From NCBI RefSeq assembly GCF_950023065.1, contig NC_088680.1:29562559-29626558 (forward strand): DNA of 64,000 nt. Direction: 5' to 3'. This stretch comes from Planococcus citri (taxonomy: Eukaryota > Arthropoda > Insecta > Hemiptera > Pseudococcidae). The translations under genes were made by a program, and so were the position numbers. Under the pieces are notes generated by a model, which made no database searches, had not been told where the DNA came from, and saw only the letters and a list, made by a program, of their open reading frames with translations. Below, piece after piece: positions 35,000 through 46,907 of the stretch (position 1 is its first letter; each line of letters starts with the position of its first letter).

Positions 35000-35345
35000 A
35001 ACCTTATGTTTTTGATACAGCTGATTTCGAATCTGACACGAGTGGAATCATTTTTTCAGTAGGGGTGGGGGTACAGTCAAACGGATGGGCTTAAAAGTCA
35101 ATTTGGTCAATATTATTATTGTGTGATTGTGAATTGTGATACATCGTTTCATGTATCTATCTACATATTCTTGTTTTCGATACCGCGGATTTCGAATCTG
35201 GCATGGGGGGGGAGATTAAAGTCAATTTGATTTGGTCGATATTGAAATTTGAACTGAATAATATTGGCCAAATTGACTTTTTACCTCTTCTAGGCTTTAT
35301 CTCCCCCCCCCATAAGTTTGCTTTAAAAAATTTAAAATTCAAAAA
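35000..35345. repeat. Direct and inverted repeat with G and C runs
   Basis: ATTTCGAATCTG plus AAAGTCAATTTG(G)TC(A/G)ATATT occurs at about 35024-35113 and again at 35188-35243. The second copy is followed by its inverted partner (AATATTGGCCAAATTGACTTT, 35262-35282). G8 at 35205-35212 and C9 at 35303-35311 sit at mirrored positions, so 35205-35311 can form a hairpin. Confidence 0.6.
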
Positions 35346-35502
35346 AAAAATCGTTGAGAAAAACTTATCTTCCGACTAATTATCTCAGTGGTGCAGCCAA
35401 TTTTGTTGAGGTGGGCCAAAGAAAATTCATTGTACATGGACCAGAATTGGGCCTACTGATTTTTCTGTATACTTACGATTGTTTTTTTTTTTTAAATTTA
35501 AA

Positions 35503-35752
35503 TTTTGAAAAAGAAAAGAGAGCAGACCGTAACGAATGAGGGCAAACGTTTTCAAATTTATATTTTGAGAAGCATTAAAACTATGTTTATTATGAGAAGG
35601 GTATATTTTTTGGCTTCAAAAAATCAAAACTAATTCAGAAGTTTCATTTTTTTTTTTTTAGGAATTTCAATTTTGAAAAAGTAAAATAAACAGCTCCAAA
35701 CGAAGCAATGACAAGAGCTTCCGAAAATTTGTATTTCGATAAGTAAAAATAA
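35503..35752. repeat. Two-copy direct repeat, step about 168 bp
   Basis: TTTTGAAAAAGAAAAGAGAGCAG near 35503 and TTTTGAAAAAGTAAAATAAACAG near 35671 begin two diverged copies that end in TTTGTATTTCGATAAG-like sequence. Confidence 0.5.
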
Positions 35753-35880
35753 CAATCTTTTTCTTTTGCTGGACCCTCCAAAAAATGTGGACTCGGGGCA
35801 AACTACCCTCTTTGCCTCCCTCTTGACGACCCTTGGTTAGAGTTACCGTAAAGTACCAAACAATTTTTCAGCCATTTCAG

Positions 35881-35940
35881 GGGATCTTCTGGATCACGGT
35901 GTTGAGTTTAACGAGCTACGGTGGCATTTTTATTAAAATA
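35881..35940 (+). CDS. Candidate 60-nt exon coding a membrane segment
   Basis: Between CATTTCAG (ending 35880) and a possible donor ATA|GTAACG lies a 60-nt open stretch reading GIFWITVLSLTSYGGIFIKI. An alternative acceptor (TTTTTCAG, ending 35871) would add AFQ-like residues. A hydrophobic segment starting FW and containing SYGG reminds me of the first transmembrane helix of DEG/ENaC (pickpocket) channels, but 20 residues are too few to decide. The surrounding frame continues to a stop at 36037-36039 with a basic tail (RRRMPKYTERGRPRPNR). No CTAAT branch site is near, which weakens the call. Confidence 0.2.
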
Positions 35941-36039
35941 GTAACGTCGCGTCGTCGAATGCCGAAGTACACAGAAAGAGGCAGACCGAGACCAAATCGA
36001 GGAATTATTTTTGCTCGTTGGAATTCGCCTAGTACATGA

Positions 36040-37880
36040 AAATTTTCGACACGACGTCTGCGAAAAAAATATACCCCGAAGACCTAGCTGAATAAAAGTT
36101 ATTCTTCTACTGTTTCTCGTTACGAAGTACTACCAAGTATACGAGGATGATTTTTCCTCTACTATTTTAGACTTAAAATCCGTATTAATTGACGTAGCGT
36201 ATTTAATATTTTCATCATTTCATTTCTTATTTTCCGGTTTTTTAATCATCAACTCTCAAAAACACACTGTCTACGAGCTCTTGAAGCATTTGCAAATTGG
36301 CGGTAAACATAATAGCGGGTAATTCGAAATGAAAAAACTTTCTGTGCCGTGATTTGTGCGCGCTATACGTTCGCTCTCTCGTCTCCTCTGTGTAAAGTTT
36401 TCGCAGCGAAACAGGATCAAAAAGTTAGTACCGCGATTTTACTGTATAAGTTTTAAATATAATTCCAGCGTAAATAAAATTATACGACTTTTTCTCCTCT
36501 CTCTCTTGCTGTAGGGTTAAATGGCATTCGACCGCGAGTAAAAATAAGTCCGCATTTCGCGTATTTTTCACGTTTTCCAGCGTCGGTAGCGATAGAATAA
36601 TGTATTCTTTTTATTTATACTGTTGACTATCGGTTTGCCTGTAGGCTGTGTGCATGTGTACACGTCTAAGCCGGGGTAATTCTCTCTCTACCTTGACCAT
36701 GTGTTAATTCATAAAAATAATTCCAAAGGTTATGAATCGACTAACGCCAGCTGTTCGGTTATTGTGTATTCTCTAGTAGGAGGTATATGAGCTTCTGCGT
36801 ATACAGCTGTATCGCGTTTACTTTTTCTCAAAAAACAGTTCCGCGTTGTGAATTTTTTCTTCTTCTTATTCCTCGTAACTACATCCTACATACACTATAA
36901 TACCGTATCGGAATCAGAAGACTTTTGTTATCAAATCGATTACTTTGAGTTTTTTTTCTTCTTCTTCTTCTGTAGCTCGAGGCGGTAGGATGGTCGCGAT
37001 TAGAAAGTTTTTTTACTCGCTCGCCTTTCTCATCGTGCCAAACGTATAAATTCAACCCTTAATGGGTATTGATTAAGTGGTCTTTTGTTTTGGGACATTG
37101 CCGCGTGTTATTGTTTTTTACGCTACGATGATTTTGATTCTTAAACAGTGAACTTTTTTTTCTCTTCTTCTCGATTTAAATCGGCCGACGACGTTCGCTA
37201 TCGCTATTTTAATGGGCTTCGTTTGCTAATACGCGTACGACGACGACCGCTGCTAACATCTTGGAACGTTACAGAGTGCCATACCATATTATACAGCAAA
37301 CGCACAAGGAATCGAGCGACGAAAAAATTATTCTCTCTTACACAAGTATAGTGTTTAGAACAGATTAAACCACCCTCGTATAACTGCACACACAAGAACA
37401 TCTGCTCTCTTGCTTGTTGCTCGCTCTCGGCTCCTCGAATAGCGAACATCTTTTGTGAGATGTTGAACGTGTCGTCAAATTTTCGCGAAATATTTAATAA
37501 GCGCCGCGCCGAGCTGAACTGAACCGAAGGTAAAAGCTAGATTTTCCAGATATAGGTTAGGCAAGTCGCCTGTAGGCATTTGAAATTTATACCGTAAACT
37601 TATATACTTATACCGTTATACTGCCACCGTGTGTTCGAGTTGGTGTATTTTCGTTAATTTACCGGCACGTCGCCGATAAGTTTGTCGCGAAATTACCCTT
37701 GTTTTATGGGCTTTTATCGCCGATAATTACCTATTTGAGGTTTTGTCTATGAGTTCACGTGGCCCCGTAAGCTACCAGCGAACGGTGTATCATTGGCGGT
37801 GATAAAAAATCCGCCATATCTATAATAAAGTTCTTGGTTTATGAACATTTTATTTTTAAGGAGTAAAGTGATCGGAAGGA
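36040..37880. other. CpG-richer single-copy DNA, possible regulatory region
   Basis: This is among the least repetitive parts of the window, with CTCTCT/CTTCTT tracts (36368-36390, 36491-36512, 36954-36971) and few A/T runs. A short frame at 36990-37049 follows a strong acceptor (see findings). Enhancer function is plausible but not shown. Confidence 0.35.
36990..37049 (+). CDS. Weak candidate signal-peptide exon or small ORF
   Basis: A long pyrimidine tract ending CTTCTGTAG (36975) is followed 14 nt later by ATG in a strong context (A at -3, G at +4). The frame reads MVAIRKFFYSLAFLIVPNV and stops. A basic start followed by a hydrophobic core resembles a signal peptide. The only donor in reach is AAC|GTATAA, which is poor. 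It may be chance. Confidence 0.15.
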   Translation: MVAIRKFFYSLAFLIVPNV

Positions 37881-37889
37881 TTGGGTTTT

Positions 37890-40330
37890 AACGAATCGAT
37901 TTTTTTTTTTTTTAATGGCTGGATTAGAATTTAAATTGGTTTGGTTATTTAAGTATACATTTGAGTAGATAGATCATTCATAGCTTGTTTTTTTTCAGAC
38001 TTGGCCGACTTGGGTCTAGAATACGAAATTGACATGAATTACTTTCTGCACATTTCAAATTCTGTTTAAAATTGATGAAATTTCATGAAATTATTCGTAA
38101 TTGAAAAATTTTAAGCCTATTTTGTGTAAAAATGCGTCTAATTTATGCTAATTATTCTATTTATGCTGTTACATTCCTTGTTGAATGATGAGGAGGGAGG
38201 GTGAGATTTTCCACAAAGTAATCGTTGAAATGGTTTTGGTGTGGAGATCTAATGGTCTCTATCAATTTAGTAAATTGCCTTGCATTTATTTCATTTCAAC
38301 CGAGCCTCTGTGAAGATTTTGTCTTCTTAAGAAGTGTTGAATTTTCGTTCAGGGTCAAACAAATATTTCAAGTTACCTCTTCAAAAAAATTTCGAAATTT
38401 TTTATTATAGAATTTATAAACCAACGTATTAATTTTTTCTTCTTACAAAAGAGATATTTAAAGTACTTTTTTTTTGAGTTTTCAAACATTTTAATTTGAA
38501 TTATTTTTCATGGAAAAATTGAAATTTGATGAAATGAAAAGTAGAAAGGTGGAATTTGGTTTCAACGAATTCTATTTTCGATCCTCCAAGTTATGGCTAG
38601 TGCTGGTTTCGAGGCGTTTTGGGGCGTTCAATTGATTCGTGAGTTTCCCAGTTTTCAAAAAAAAAAAAAAGTGCCATAAAAATATGCATTTGAAAGCAGA
38701 AGGATATTTGGAAAAATTCTGCCTAAACTGATCGAAAGATCCTAAGATTTGCAAATCCAAATTTGTAGGTGGTGAATTTCATTCAAACTATTTTTTTATT
38801 GATTTTTTTTTAAACTGAAATATTCCGAAATTCTTGCTGCAGGCTTTAGCACAGCATGGAACTCTCTCTATCGTTTTGTGAATTAATCAAAATTGAAATA
38901 TTCGTCAAATTTTTGCTCTCTTACCTCTCTTTGATCAAGTTTTCTAAGAATAGGCTGTAGATTTTCAAAAATGTCCTTAAAATTGAAGAAAAGAATTTAG
39001 TACTTGAAATTTTGTATATTGCTTTGAATTTTCTTTTTTGCCAATTTGTGAACTCGAAAATTTGAGAATAATTGGTACTCGCCTCGTCTGGGCAATTTTT
39101 AAACTTTAGATTTGTTTGATGAATCCTTACAAGGAGCCTTTTTTGAATTCACCCTCTCCGATTTTGAACGAAACCAAGCTATATCAAAAGAGCATGTCCT
39201 GAAACCCCCCCCCACTTTGGGTGCTAACGCCCATTTTTGGATTTTTGGCGAATTTTTGAAAGTATAAACTGCGAGTTCTAACTTCCACACATCAAGAATT
39301 GGTGGTTTTGTTCAATTCTGGAGCCTCCAGTGATTTTTTAATTTTTTCGTGAAACTTCAAATCGCTGTGGAGGGGTTGAAAATTAATTTTAGATCCTATA
39401 ACTTCGGTCAGTGCTTAGACTGCTTACTGAGCCAGTGAGCCCCTCTACACCATTTTTGGTGATTTCCGTGAAATTCAAAGCAGTGTCTCTTCAAAAGTAA
39501 ATTTTTGACCTATTCGTAAATTCCAAAAAAAGTCACAAAAAAAATCAGTGACTCGAAAAAAGTTGAAAGTTGACCTTTTTGGCGCCTCCAGCAAGATTTC
39601 AAATTTCTTCAGGAATTTCAAATTGCTCTTTAGAACGTAACCGAACTAAACTTTGCTCCAGTATACCCAATTTCTCTATAGATAATTGTTTTTAAAAAAA
39701 CAGAATTAATTGATATAATTTTATCAAGAAGGATATTCTTATGATTGTGTAGAGAGGAGGGTTTCAGAAAAAGCAATTTGCCCCCAACAGTAATTTCCTG
39801 GAGGGCCCAAAAAATAGAGTCTGCGATGAATAATGAATATTGTCTTTTGTACAGGTTTTGGACTTTTCGAATCTATTGAAAAATTATAATTTTGATGTTC
39901 TTGAAAAAAAAATCATTTTTCTTAAAAATAGTTGAATTAACACTTTTTTTTAGGACTTACATTATTTTACCTATCTTAGATGCTCTGGAAATTGTATTGA
40001 AGCGACCAATTTTGATCAGAAGGTGCCAAATCTTCATATTCTCACTGCTTCTTGGCACTTGAGAGATCAATTATGTACAAGTTGATCAACATTTTGTCCC
40101 AGTTCTGATGAACTTTTGGAAGTTGCTGTCAGCAAATTGTTGCAATTTTGTTGAATTTTTACAGTTCTAAGGAAAAACATTGATATGTATTATTTAAAAG
40201 TAATCCCCCCCCCCCCCAAAAAAAAAACATTCTGCCCGAGGAAAATCCCATTTTTTCTCAAATTTTTTGTTTTGCTTTTCATATGGTAGCAGAGCGTGGT
40301 TATTTTCAATTTTTTTTTCTTTTTCATTTT
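37890..40330. repeat. AT-rich block with dispersed-repeat fragments
   Basis: Around 39110-39240 the order 'tccgattttgaacgaaaccaagct', GAGCATGTCCTGAAAC and TTTTTGGCGAATTTTTG matches 10.9 and 47.2 kb. CTGGAGCCTCCAG stands at about 39318 and GGCGCCTCCAGC at about 39570. C9 lies near 39206-39214 and a C13 run near 40205-40217. No gene is seen. Confidence 0.5.
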
Positions 40331-42430
40331 TTTGATTGATCTATTTTGAACTCCCCGGAGGTTTTCAATTCAAAAGTATGTATGATTTGTTCTGGTTTCC
40401 AAGTATTTTATTTCTCAGTATTTGGCTCATTATCGCCGTTTCTTATTTTCTTTCACCATCAGCCTTCGTCCTCGCTGCTCTTACGATCGCCTCTGCTAGT
40501 CTGCTACCATGCAGGAAAGATTATTGCTCGTGATTTCTTTCCAATAGTTACAAAATAAAAATTGAAGTGTAATTATTCATGAAAAAGTCGCTTTTTAAAG
40601 TTTTTTCTGGTGTGAAATCCAGCTTCTGTAAAGGTGTAAAGTCTCGTGAATTTTTGGTCAAATTGAGAATTTGTAAGCCATAAATGTTCGATAGGTAATA
40701 ATTTCTTCGCGATTCTTGAATAAATATCCCGTTTGTTGGTTTGTTCGACAGTTAACTGGATCTGACGAGATTAGGCTGACTGGTGAGAAAATACGAGTAG
40801 ATAAGAATGATTATTCTCGTTATCGCTGAAGAATGTTCGCTTCTGCTCTGCTTTTATGTTAACTGAATTATTAACATAGTTTTCGTATCACACTGTGCAA
40901 ATGATTTCTGGATGATCGAATCACATTTCTTTTCGCAGTAGATAGTTAACTTTATTACATCGACTTGAATTTTATCAATGCAGCTACATTTTTAGAATCC
41001 GAATCGTCAATTAATTACCTACTCGTAGATAAAAATGCATGTTTTTCAAAAGATAACTGCAACTTACAAAGATATAGAAAGAAATTATCGCATCGTATAT
41101 CCAACCAAACCGCGTGTACTTTGTACGATATACTTATTCCTTTTCGAGCTAATTTTATACTCGTACCCTACGGCGCGGCGCGAAATTCTCCAATTCGAGA
41201 GAAATAAAACGTATAGTCTTATCAGTTTATAAGGTTTGATTAACGCAATAGAAAGTGAGATTGCGGGACAAGGGACGAAAGACTATACACTCAGAGAGAG
41301 AAGTAAATGCTTCAGTACGGAGATTAAAATTGGAAATTTAATTATATACGCAAAATTTCGCGTTTGCTATAATGTGATCGGTGGTCGTATAGTCGTGTAC
41401 GAAGGAGGCTGCGAATTGTTGGCAGATGAAGGCGGTTGACGGTGGCGACGACGTCTTCGACGACGTTGCCGTCTTCTTCTTCTTCTTCGGTGCGATGCGA
41501 TGCGATATTTGAATTTCATGAGATAACGATTTCTTAATTTAATGGAAACGTATTTGATGAACATCTTCCCCCAATTAAAATTCTTAGCTACTAATTTGGT
41601 GGTTGACGTGTCTCGGTGTGTATTTTAATTTATGTTTTTGAAAAGCTCCACCCCGCGCTCGTCTCCCAGCCCCGGTCGCCTTCCTTCGTCGCACTCGAGG
41701 AAGTGTTTAGCAGCGACTTGCCAAATCCAATTTCGCTTAGGCCGAGCTTCGAGCTTTTATTACGCGAAAACGTATATACAGGAGAAGAAGGAATACTATG
41801 CTATATAATAATTTGTATGAAAAAATTGTTTCTAACCGCGACGGTGGTCTGGATGGTGGCGGTACGTTATATCGACGAGAGTCTGCACTCTGCTCTGCAG
41901 CACCTGTCAAATGAGCAGGGATTCTTATTATAAAGCGAGGGGATATATTTGTACTCTACTCAGAGCACGCGGTAATGGCGTAAAGAAATCACTTTCTTTT
42001 ATAACCAATTTATTAGGTTTTCGATAAGTACGTATAAAAGTAATCGATGTTGAAAAAGAACACATAAATTAAGTTTATTACTCGAACTGATTTTCTCCTC
42101 TTGTTTTCGTACGTATACGTTCTTGCGACGACGTCGTCTTCGTTGTCGTCGTGTTTCTTCTTATGTAACCTGATTTTTTCGCCGGTAATTAATTTTTTTT
42201 CTTTATTTTAAATTGATCCATTGTAATCGTTTACGCTTTATGATACTATAACCGTTGTTTTTTTTTCAATACGCGAGATCCGCGTGTGTGTGTGTTCGCC
42301 AAGTTGAGAGTAATTCGAGATGAAACACGATTCGCGGCGGCGTGGAAGGAATGGTGGGGTTTATTGTTTCAATTATCAATGATGGAGTGGAAAAGTGGAT
42401 AGATTTTAATGAAAAATGACTATATTGAGG
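40331..42430. other. Mostly single-copy, CpG-richer non-coding DNA
   Basis: Contains CGA/TCTTCTTCTT and GCGATGCGATGCGAT microsatellites (41446-41506) and another CGA/GTCGTC cluster at 42126-42150. The frames at 41367-41564 (poly-arginine) and 41616-41933 have no recognisable domain. Confidence 0.45.
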
Positions 42431-42639
42431 AAATGGTTTAGAAATTCCAGCTATTTTTTTTCAGCGATGAAATAATGAATTCGTTGAGTCTCGGTTTTGA
42501 GACTCACTCCCCCCCCCCAAACTTGAATATTGAGAAGTTACTAGTTGATATTGATGTAATTTTTGAACGCGAATGTGAACAATCTAATTAAAATCTCCCC
42601 CTCAGATGCTGTATTTTTAGGTCCATCCACATCAGTTCG

Positions 42640-42900
42640 CAGGGTGTCTAACAGTCACGAAAAGTCATGAATTTTGCTCGAAACACACTTTGAAAATTTT
42701 TTTTAAAGGCCCATAAAATGAAAAAATAAATAAAAAAGGAGGAGTTGCGATAAGGCCATTTTTGGGCTTGGACTGTTATCGACTCGATCACTATTAAAAT
42801 GTCGTATAGTAAATGTCCCAAATACGAATCTGTGGACAAATGGTTGACCCAAAATGACCATTTTTGGGCTCCAGGGGTTCCCAAAGTTGTGAAAATGAAA
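42640..42900 (+). mobile_element. Relic of the CAGGGTGTCTA element
   Basis: CAGGGTGTCTAACAGTCACG begins at 42640 and is followed by AAAAGTCATGAATTTTGC. The first 11 bases are the exact ends of the 48226-49158 element; bases 12-14 (ACA) match that element's right end read in reverse. No partner right end is found downstream, so this copy is truncated or decayed. It also contains the 25-bp stretch shared with the foldback arms (42872-42896). Confidence 0.5.
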
Positions 42901-44092
42901 AAAAAAAATGATTTTGGGAACCATTGAGTATAAATTCCAAAAACTTTTTTAGTGTAAAAATAAAATATCTGTTTGAACTCAATAAACGTTATGCGAGATG
43001 ATTTTTCTATTCTCGACCCTCGGGTGCAGAAATTGGGGGGGGGGGTTCATTTTTGGAAAATTTTGGAACCACCATTTTGAATCTTCCCCTTTTAACCCCG
43101 CTAAAAGGCTTTTTGCTGTTTACTAGTATCTGTAAGACCTCCATCCTACACCAAATTTTGCGCTAGTACTCAAAAATCCAATTTTCCAATTTTTCGTATT
43201 TTCATATTTTGGGAACCCCTGGAAAACTAGAAACATGCGATTTGCGCCAAACGTAACGTTTTGAGATATATATTCAACTATCTAGATGAAAAAGTTTAAT
43301 TAAGCCCCCCTGTATATTCGTAATTTTTTTAACCCTTTTTTTAGAGCCCCCACTTTGAGCACCCCCAAAAAAAGTGTTTATGCATATTTTTTCAAATAAA
43401 TTGAATAATTTATATTTGAAACACACTAGCAATTATTACTCGATAATTTTTCATTTGATTTTTCTTGTAACTTTCAAAATTGAGCTATTTTGTGTCAAAT
43501 ACTGAGAGTTTACTTCGTTGAAATCGCGAAAACGTGATTTTAACGATTTTTTGAAGAGTAAAATCTCATAACTTGACCCAAAATATCTCTTCTTTTCCAT
43601 AATTGGAAGTTTCTAAAGAAAAATATTATTCAAGTTGGTATGAAAAATGATTAAGCTACAAAAATCAATTTCTCATTTTCAAAAATGTTGTTGATTTCTC
43701 GTCATAGGTGTACAATACCTTTTCCATCTTCGTTTACTTGAGCCAAGTTTTCATACTGGAAATGAAATTTCTGGAATTTTTTTAAATGCAATAATGTTGT
43801 TCAAATTTTCAAAAATATCTCATTAAAATAAAAAGTTGGTCAAAAAAGTTACAGAAAATTTAAATTGAAAAATACACTAGATTAGATTTTTATCTATGAA
43901 GTCTACATTTAAAAATAAAAAAATTGTCTGGCAACAAAAAGTTGAAAACTTCAACTTGGGATTTTAGTCGAGTGAAGTCGATTTCATCAATTCGATCAAC
44001 TCGATCAATTGATCGATTTGCTCAGAGAAATCAATTTCTCACTAAAAATAATCGTCGAGATTAAAAATCGGAAATGATGGCAAAACTTTTGA
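42901..44092. other. AT-rich DNA, no gene seen
   Basis: Holds a run of 10 or more G near 43036, a GGGAACCCCTGG word (43210) echoing the foldback arm, and a cluster of ATCGA palindromic words (43974-44020). No exon or bounded element is supported. Confidence 0.4.
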
Positions 44093-44207
44093 ATTTTAGT
44101 TTCACTTTTCAGTCCTCAGTTTTTAGTTTCAGGTCTATTTTTTTCAGTTTCAGTTTTGCTCATTTTAGTTTCGGTTTCTTCATTTCAGTTTCAGTTTTAG
44201 TTCCACT
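44093..44207 (+). repeat. TTTCAG/TTTTAG tandem words
   Basis: Units of 6-12 bp (TTTCAG, TTTTAG, TTTCGG) repeat about a dozen times. The same words resume at 44627-44640 after an intervening segment that begins with a degenerate CAGGGTGTCTAACAG-like end near 44212, as if an element had inserted into the array. Confidence 0.65.
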
Positions 44208-44209
44208 CT

Positions 44210-44625
44210 CAAGGGTATTTAACAGGTAGTGAAAGTAGTGAATTTTGTCAAAAAGGTAGTGAAAATTGAAAAAATTCTAACGCGCAACAAAATAAGCTTC
44301 AAAACATTGAAAAAAAAGTTTATTTTTCATGAAATTGGCAACAGTGTTGGACTGTTGGAATATGTGACGTCAGTTTAGCCGGTAAATTTTTCCGGTAACT
44401 AATTTGACTTCATCAATTTTTTTTGTGTTTGGAGGAGGGAGCAAGGGGGGGGGGGGTCGAGTGGAGAGTTTTCTTAAAATTTTGTTGAAAAAAAGTAGTG
44501 AAAAATTGTAGTGATTGAAAAAAAAATCCATTAGATACCATGAGTCTCTTTTTTCCATCAAATTCGTAATATTTTGGAAATTCATTAGAAAAAATGAACT
44601 ATCCAAAAATCAATTTTGCTTTTTT
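44210..44625 (+). mobile_element. Possible decayed CAGGGTGTCTA-family copy
   Basis: AAGGGTATTTAACAGGTAGTG followed by GTAGTGAATTTTGTC parallels the head of the 42640 copy. TTTCAG words on both sides suggest the limits. A right-hand inverted end cannot be seen and a G12 run lies at about 44447-44457, so the limits are uncertain. Confidence 0.3.
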
Positions 44626-44718
44626 CAGTTTCAGTTTTCCATCACTGAAAGTCAAGTCGAATTGACAGCACTTATTTATCTTTTAAACCCTTTTCTCAAG
44701 GTATGCATATACGAGTAA

Positions 44719-46400
44719 AAATGGTCGAATCACATTTCTTTAGGTTCAATAGCCTATGTACAATGTACATACTTGAGTACACCTCTCACCTCGAAAAATA
44801 CTATTCCCAGCAGATTTTTGAACCATTTCTCGATTTCATGGACTGGTAGCAACCTCGCGTAATTTCAAAAAATGGCTCACGTTCGAATAAACAAAATTTC
44901 GAAAAAATACTAGCAAAATATTCACACTAACGACATCAAAATCCCTCTTATTCGCACACATTTAGGTCATTCTCAACATCTTAAATTTAACCAATAAAAA
45001 GGGTCTAGAAATAGGTTCGACATGCCTTTAAAAATCGCCCGAAACACATCGTATCGTTACACGACACCATCTCAATTTAAATTTAAGAAACAAAGTTGAT
45101 TTATAATTTTACCAGTTTTCATTGCTCGAGAAAAAAATCCCAACTCGGACAGGAATTTGAAATTCTATCAATTTTTCATACTCGTAAAACCTGCTGCAAA
45201 CAATAAACCTCGCGTTATAAATTCTTCTTTCGTTCGTGCCGACCAACTCGTGCAAAAATAAAAATAAAAAAATAAAGCGAAAAAGATAGCTAAGATGGGT
45301 AAAATTTAACCCGAAAAAAAATATACGCGTACCCTGTTCGCCAACTCCCATTAGCTAATTCGTATACCTCTAGCTTAATCTTCGAGTACATAAAACTCCA
45401 CCAGTATAGCACGACGCGATGGCAAACTCATTCGACCTTCTTTTCGAAAAGCTTACCGTTGTTGATAAATTTCGTTGAAAAATTCTCAAATAATCCGAAT
45501 ACCTTTTAGGTAAAATCTCTTTCGAATGCAATTAAAGCCAGCCAGCTCGAAGATATAGACACGAGAAATACACACAGAGAGAGCGAGAGCAAAAAAACCG
45601 CATCGTACACAACGCAACGCAACGCCATCTACGCCGCATCGTAGGATAATACCTCCCTAAAGACTCATAACTAAGACGCTCACACTGACGAATTTTTTCA
45701 TTGCGAGTAAAATTCGTTAAATAATTTTCTTCGTATTTCGCGCTATCTGCTGCTGGAAGGGTGACAGAAGGGACGCTAAAAAAAAAAAAGAGGAACACCA
45801 CCCCAAACATGGTAACAGGTGTTGAACAAGAAATCTCTCCTCTCCAGCCGCTGCGCTCGCCTCGCCAGTAGAATAAGGAAAATGCTATTTTTTAAATTTA
45901 AATTCACTCTCGAATAGCGAGGACGTATGATGACTAAATTCTATCCATACCATAATACACACGTACTCGTACTTACGACGAGTATACTCGTGTCAGGGAC
46001 CCGAACTAAATGCACTATTGGAATTTTTTCCTTGAGACCATATTGCATATACTATAGTGGCGGGTATTTTGTAGCGTACTATATTATGGTATGTTATATC
46101 ACTGTGTATATATAACTTACGCTTAGGACGATAAAATTTAATACCTTTACACTACTTTAGCTGTTGCAAAAATGGATTTTTTATAGGTACTTTTTCTCAC
46201 TTTGTCGCTCGATGATGGCTGAAATTCGACCGAGTAACTTCCAACTCCAGTCAATGTTTCAGAAAATAAATTCCGAGAGACAATTTTTCTCTCGCCCTTC
46301 TCTTCGCTCGTGGGAAAACTGTTATAAATTAAATTGTTTTTATACTGGAATCGATGAGAATTCTCAATAGAGGAGCAAAAGATTGCTGAGCCGCAGTTTT
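44719..46400. other. Mostly single-copy non-coding DNA
   Basis: No supported exon. A minus-strand frame at 45532-45810 starts with a hydrophobic stretch but is driven by a T12 run (see rejected items). Confidence 0.4.
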
Positions 46401-46842
46401 GAGCCTACCTGATACCCCCTGAATTTTTTGTAATATTGGCTCCCAAATTTTGGACGAAATGATTTTTGACCTTACGTTACGTCCTTCCTGTGAGTGTTTT
46501 AATTGTTCTCATTTTTTTCATGGGTTTCTTCAGTTGGGTAAATTAGAGAGTCATAATAATTTCATCTCTGACTCCCCCCCCCCCCTTTTTGTACATATGG
46601 AATTTTTTTAAATTGTGTGAATGAATAATGAAATATTTCTTTCATCAAATCGTGGATTTCCTCGGATAAACTAGAGCTGATTTTTATTGACATAGGCAGT
46701 ACTCGATTTTATTGGTTGAATCTCCAGTTCTGACTCAAATTAGCTGATTTAATTTTATAATAGCCCAAATTAATACATTTTTAGATGCGAGATCATCTAT
46801 TGAAATAAACTAATCCCTGATTTTATTTATTTTTTGTTTCAG
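46401..46842. other. AT-rich intron-like DNA before the 46.84-kb exon
   Basis: Contains a C12 run near 46566-46577. The last 35 bases hold the branch site and acceptor of the next exon: CTAAT at 46810-46814 and a T-rich tract ending TTGTTTCAG at 46842. Confidence 0.45.
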
Positions 46843-46876
46843 GTCAGTACCAATAATTTTCGTTTCAAGTTGAGTG

Positions 46877-46907
46877 ATGGAATATAAATACGCTCGTATG
46901 AAAATGG
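46877..46907 (+). CDS. Candidate start-codon exon (exon spans 46843-46907)
   Basis: The exon is bounded by a strong acceptor (CTAAT branch site 29 nt upstream, T-rich tract, TTTCAG) and a strong donor (ATGG|GTGAGT). It has a 34-nt leader and an ATG at 46877 with G at -3 and G at +4. An in-frame TGA two codons upstream (46871-46873) shows this is the first possible start. It codes MEYKYARMKM plus the first base of a Gly codon (phase 1). The exon at 61556 begins in the matching phase and stays open, supporting one transcript with an intron of about 14.6 kb. The protein family is unknown to me; ten residues cannot identify it. The bases after the acceptor are GTCAGT, so the site also resembles a recursive splice point. 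Confidence 0.4.

Noticed and set aside
45532..45810. Minus-strand frame beginning with a hydrophobic, signal-like stretch
   Set aside because: The hydrophobic part is produced by a T12 run; the rest has no recognisable domain and no splice support.
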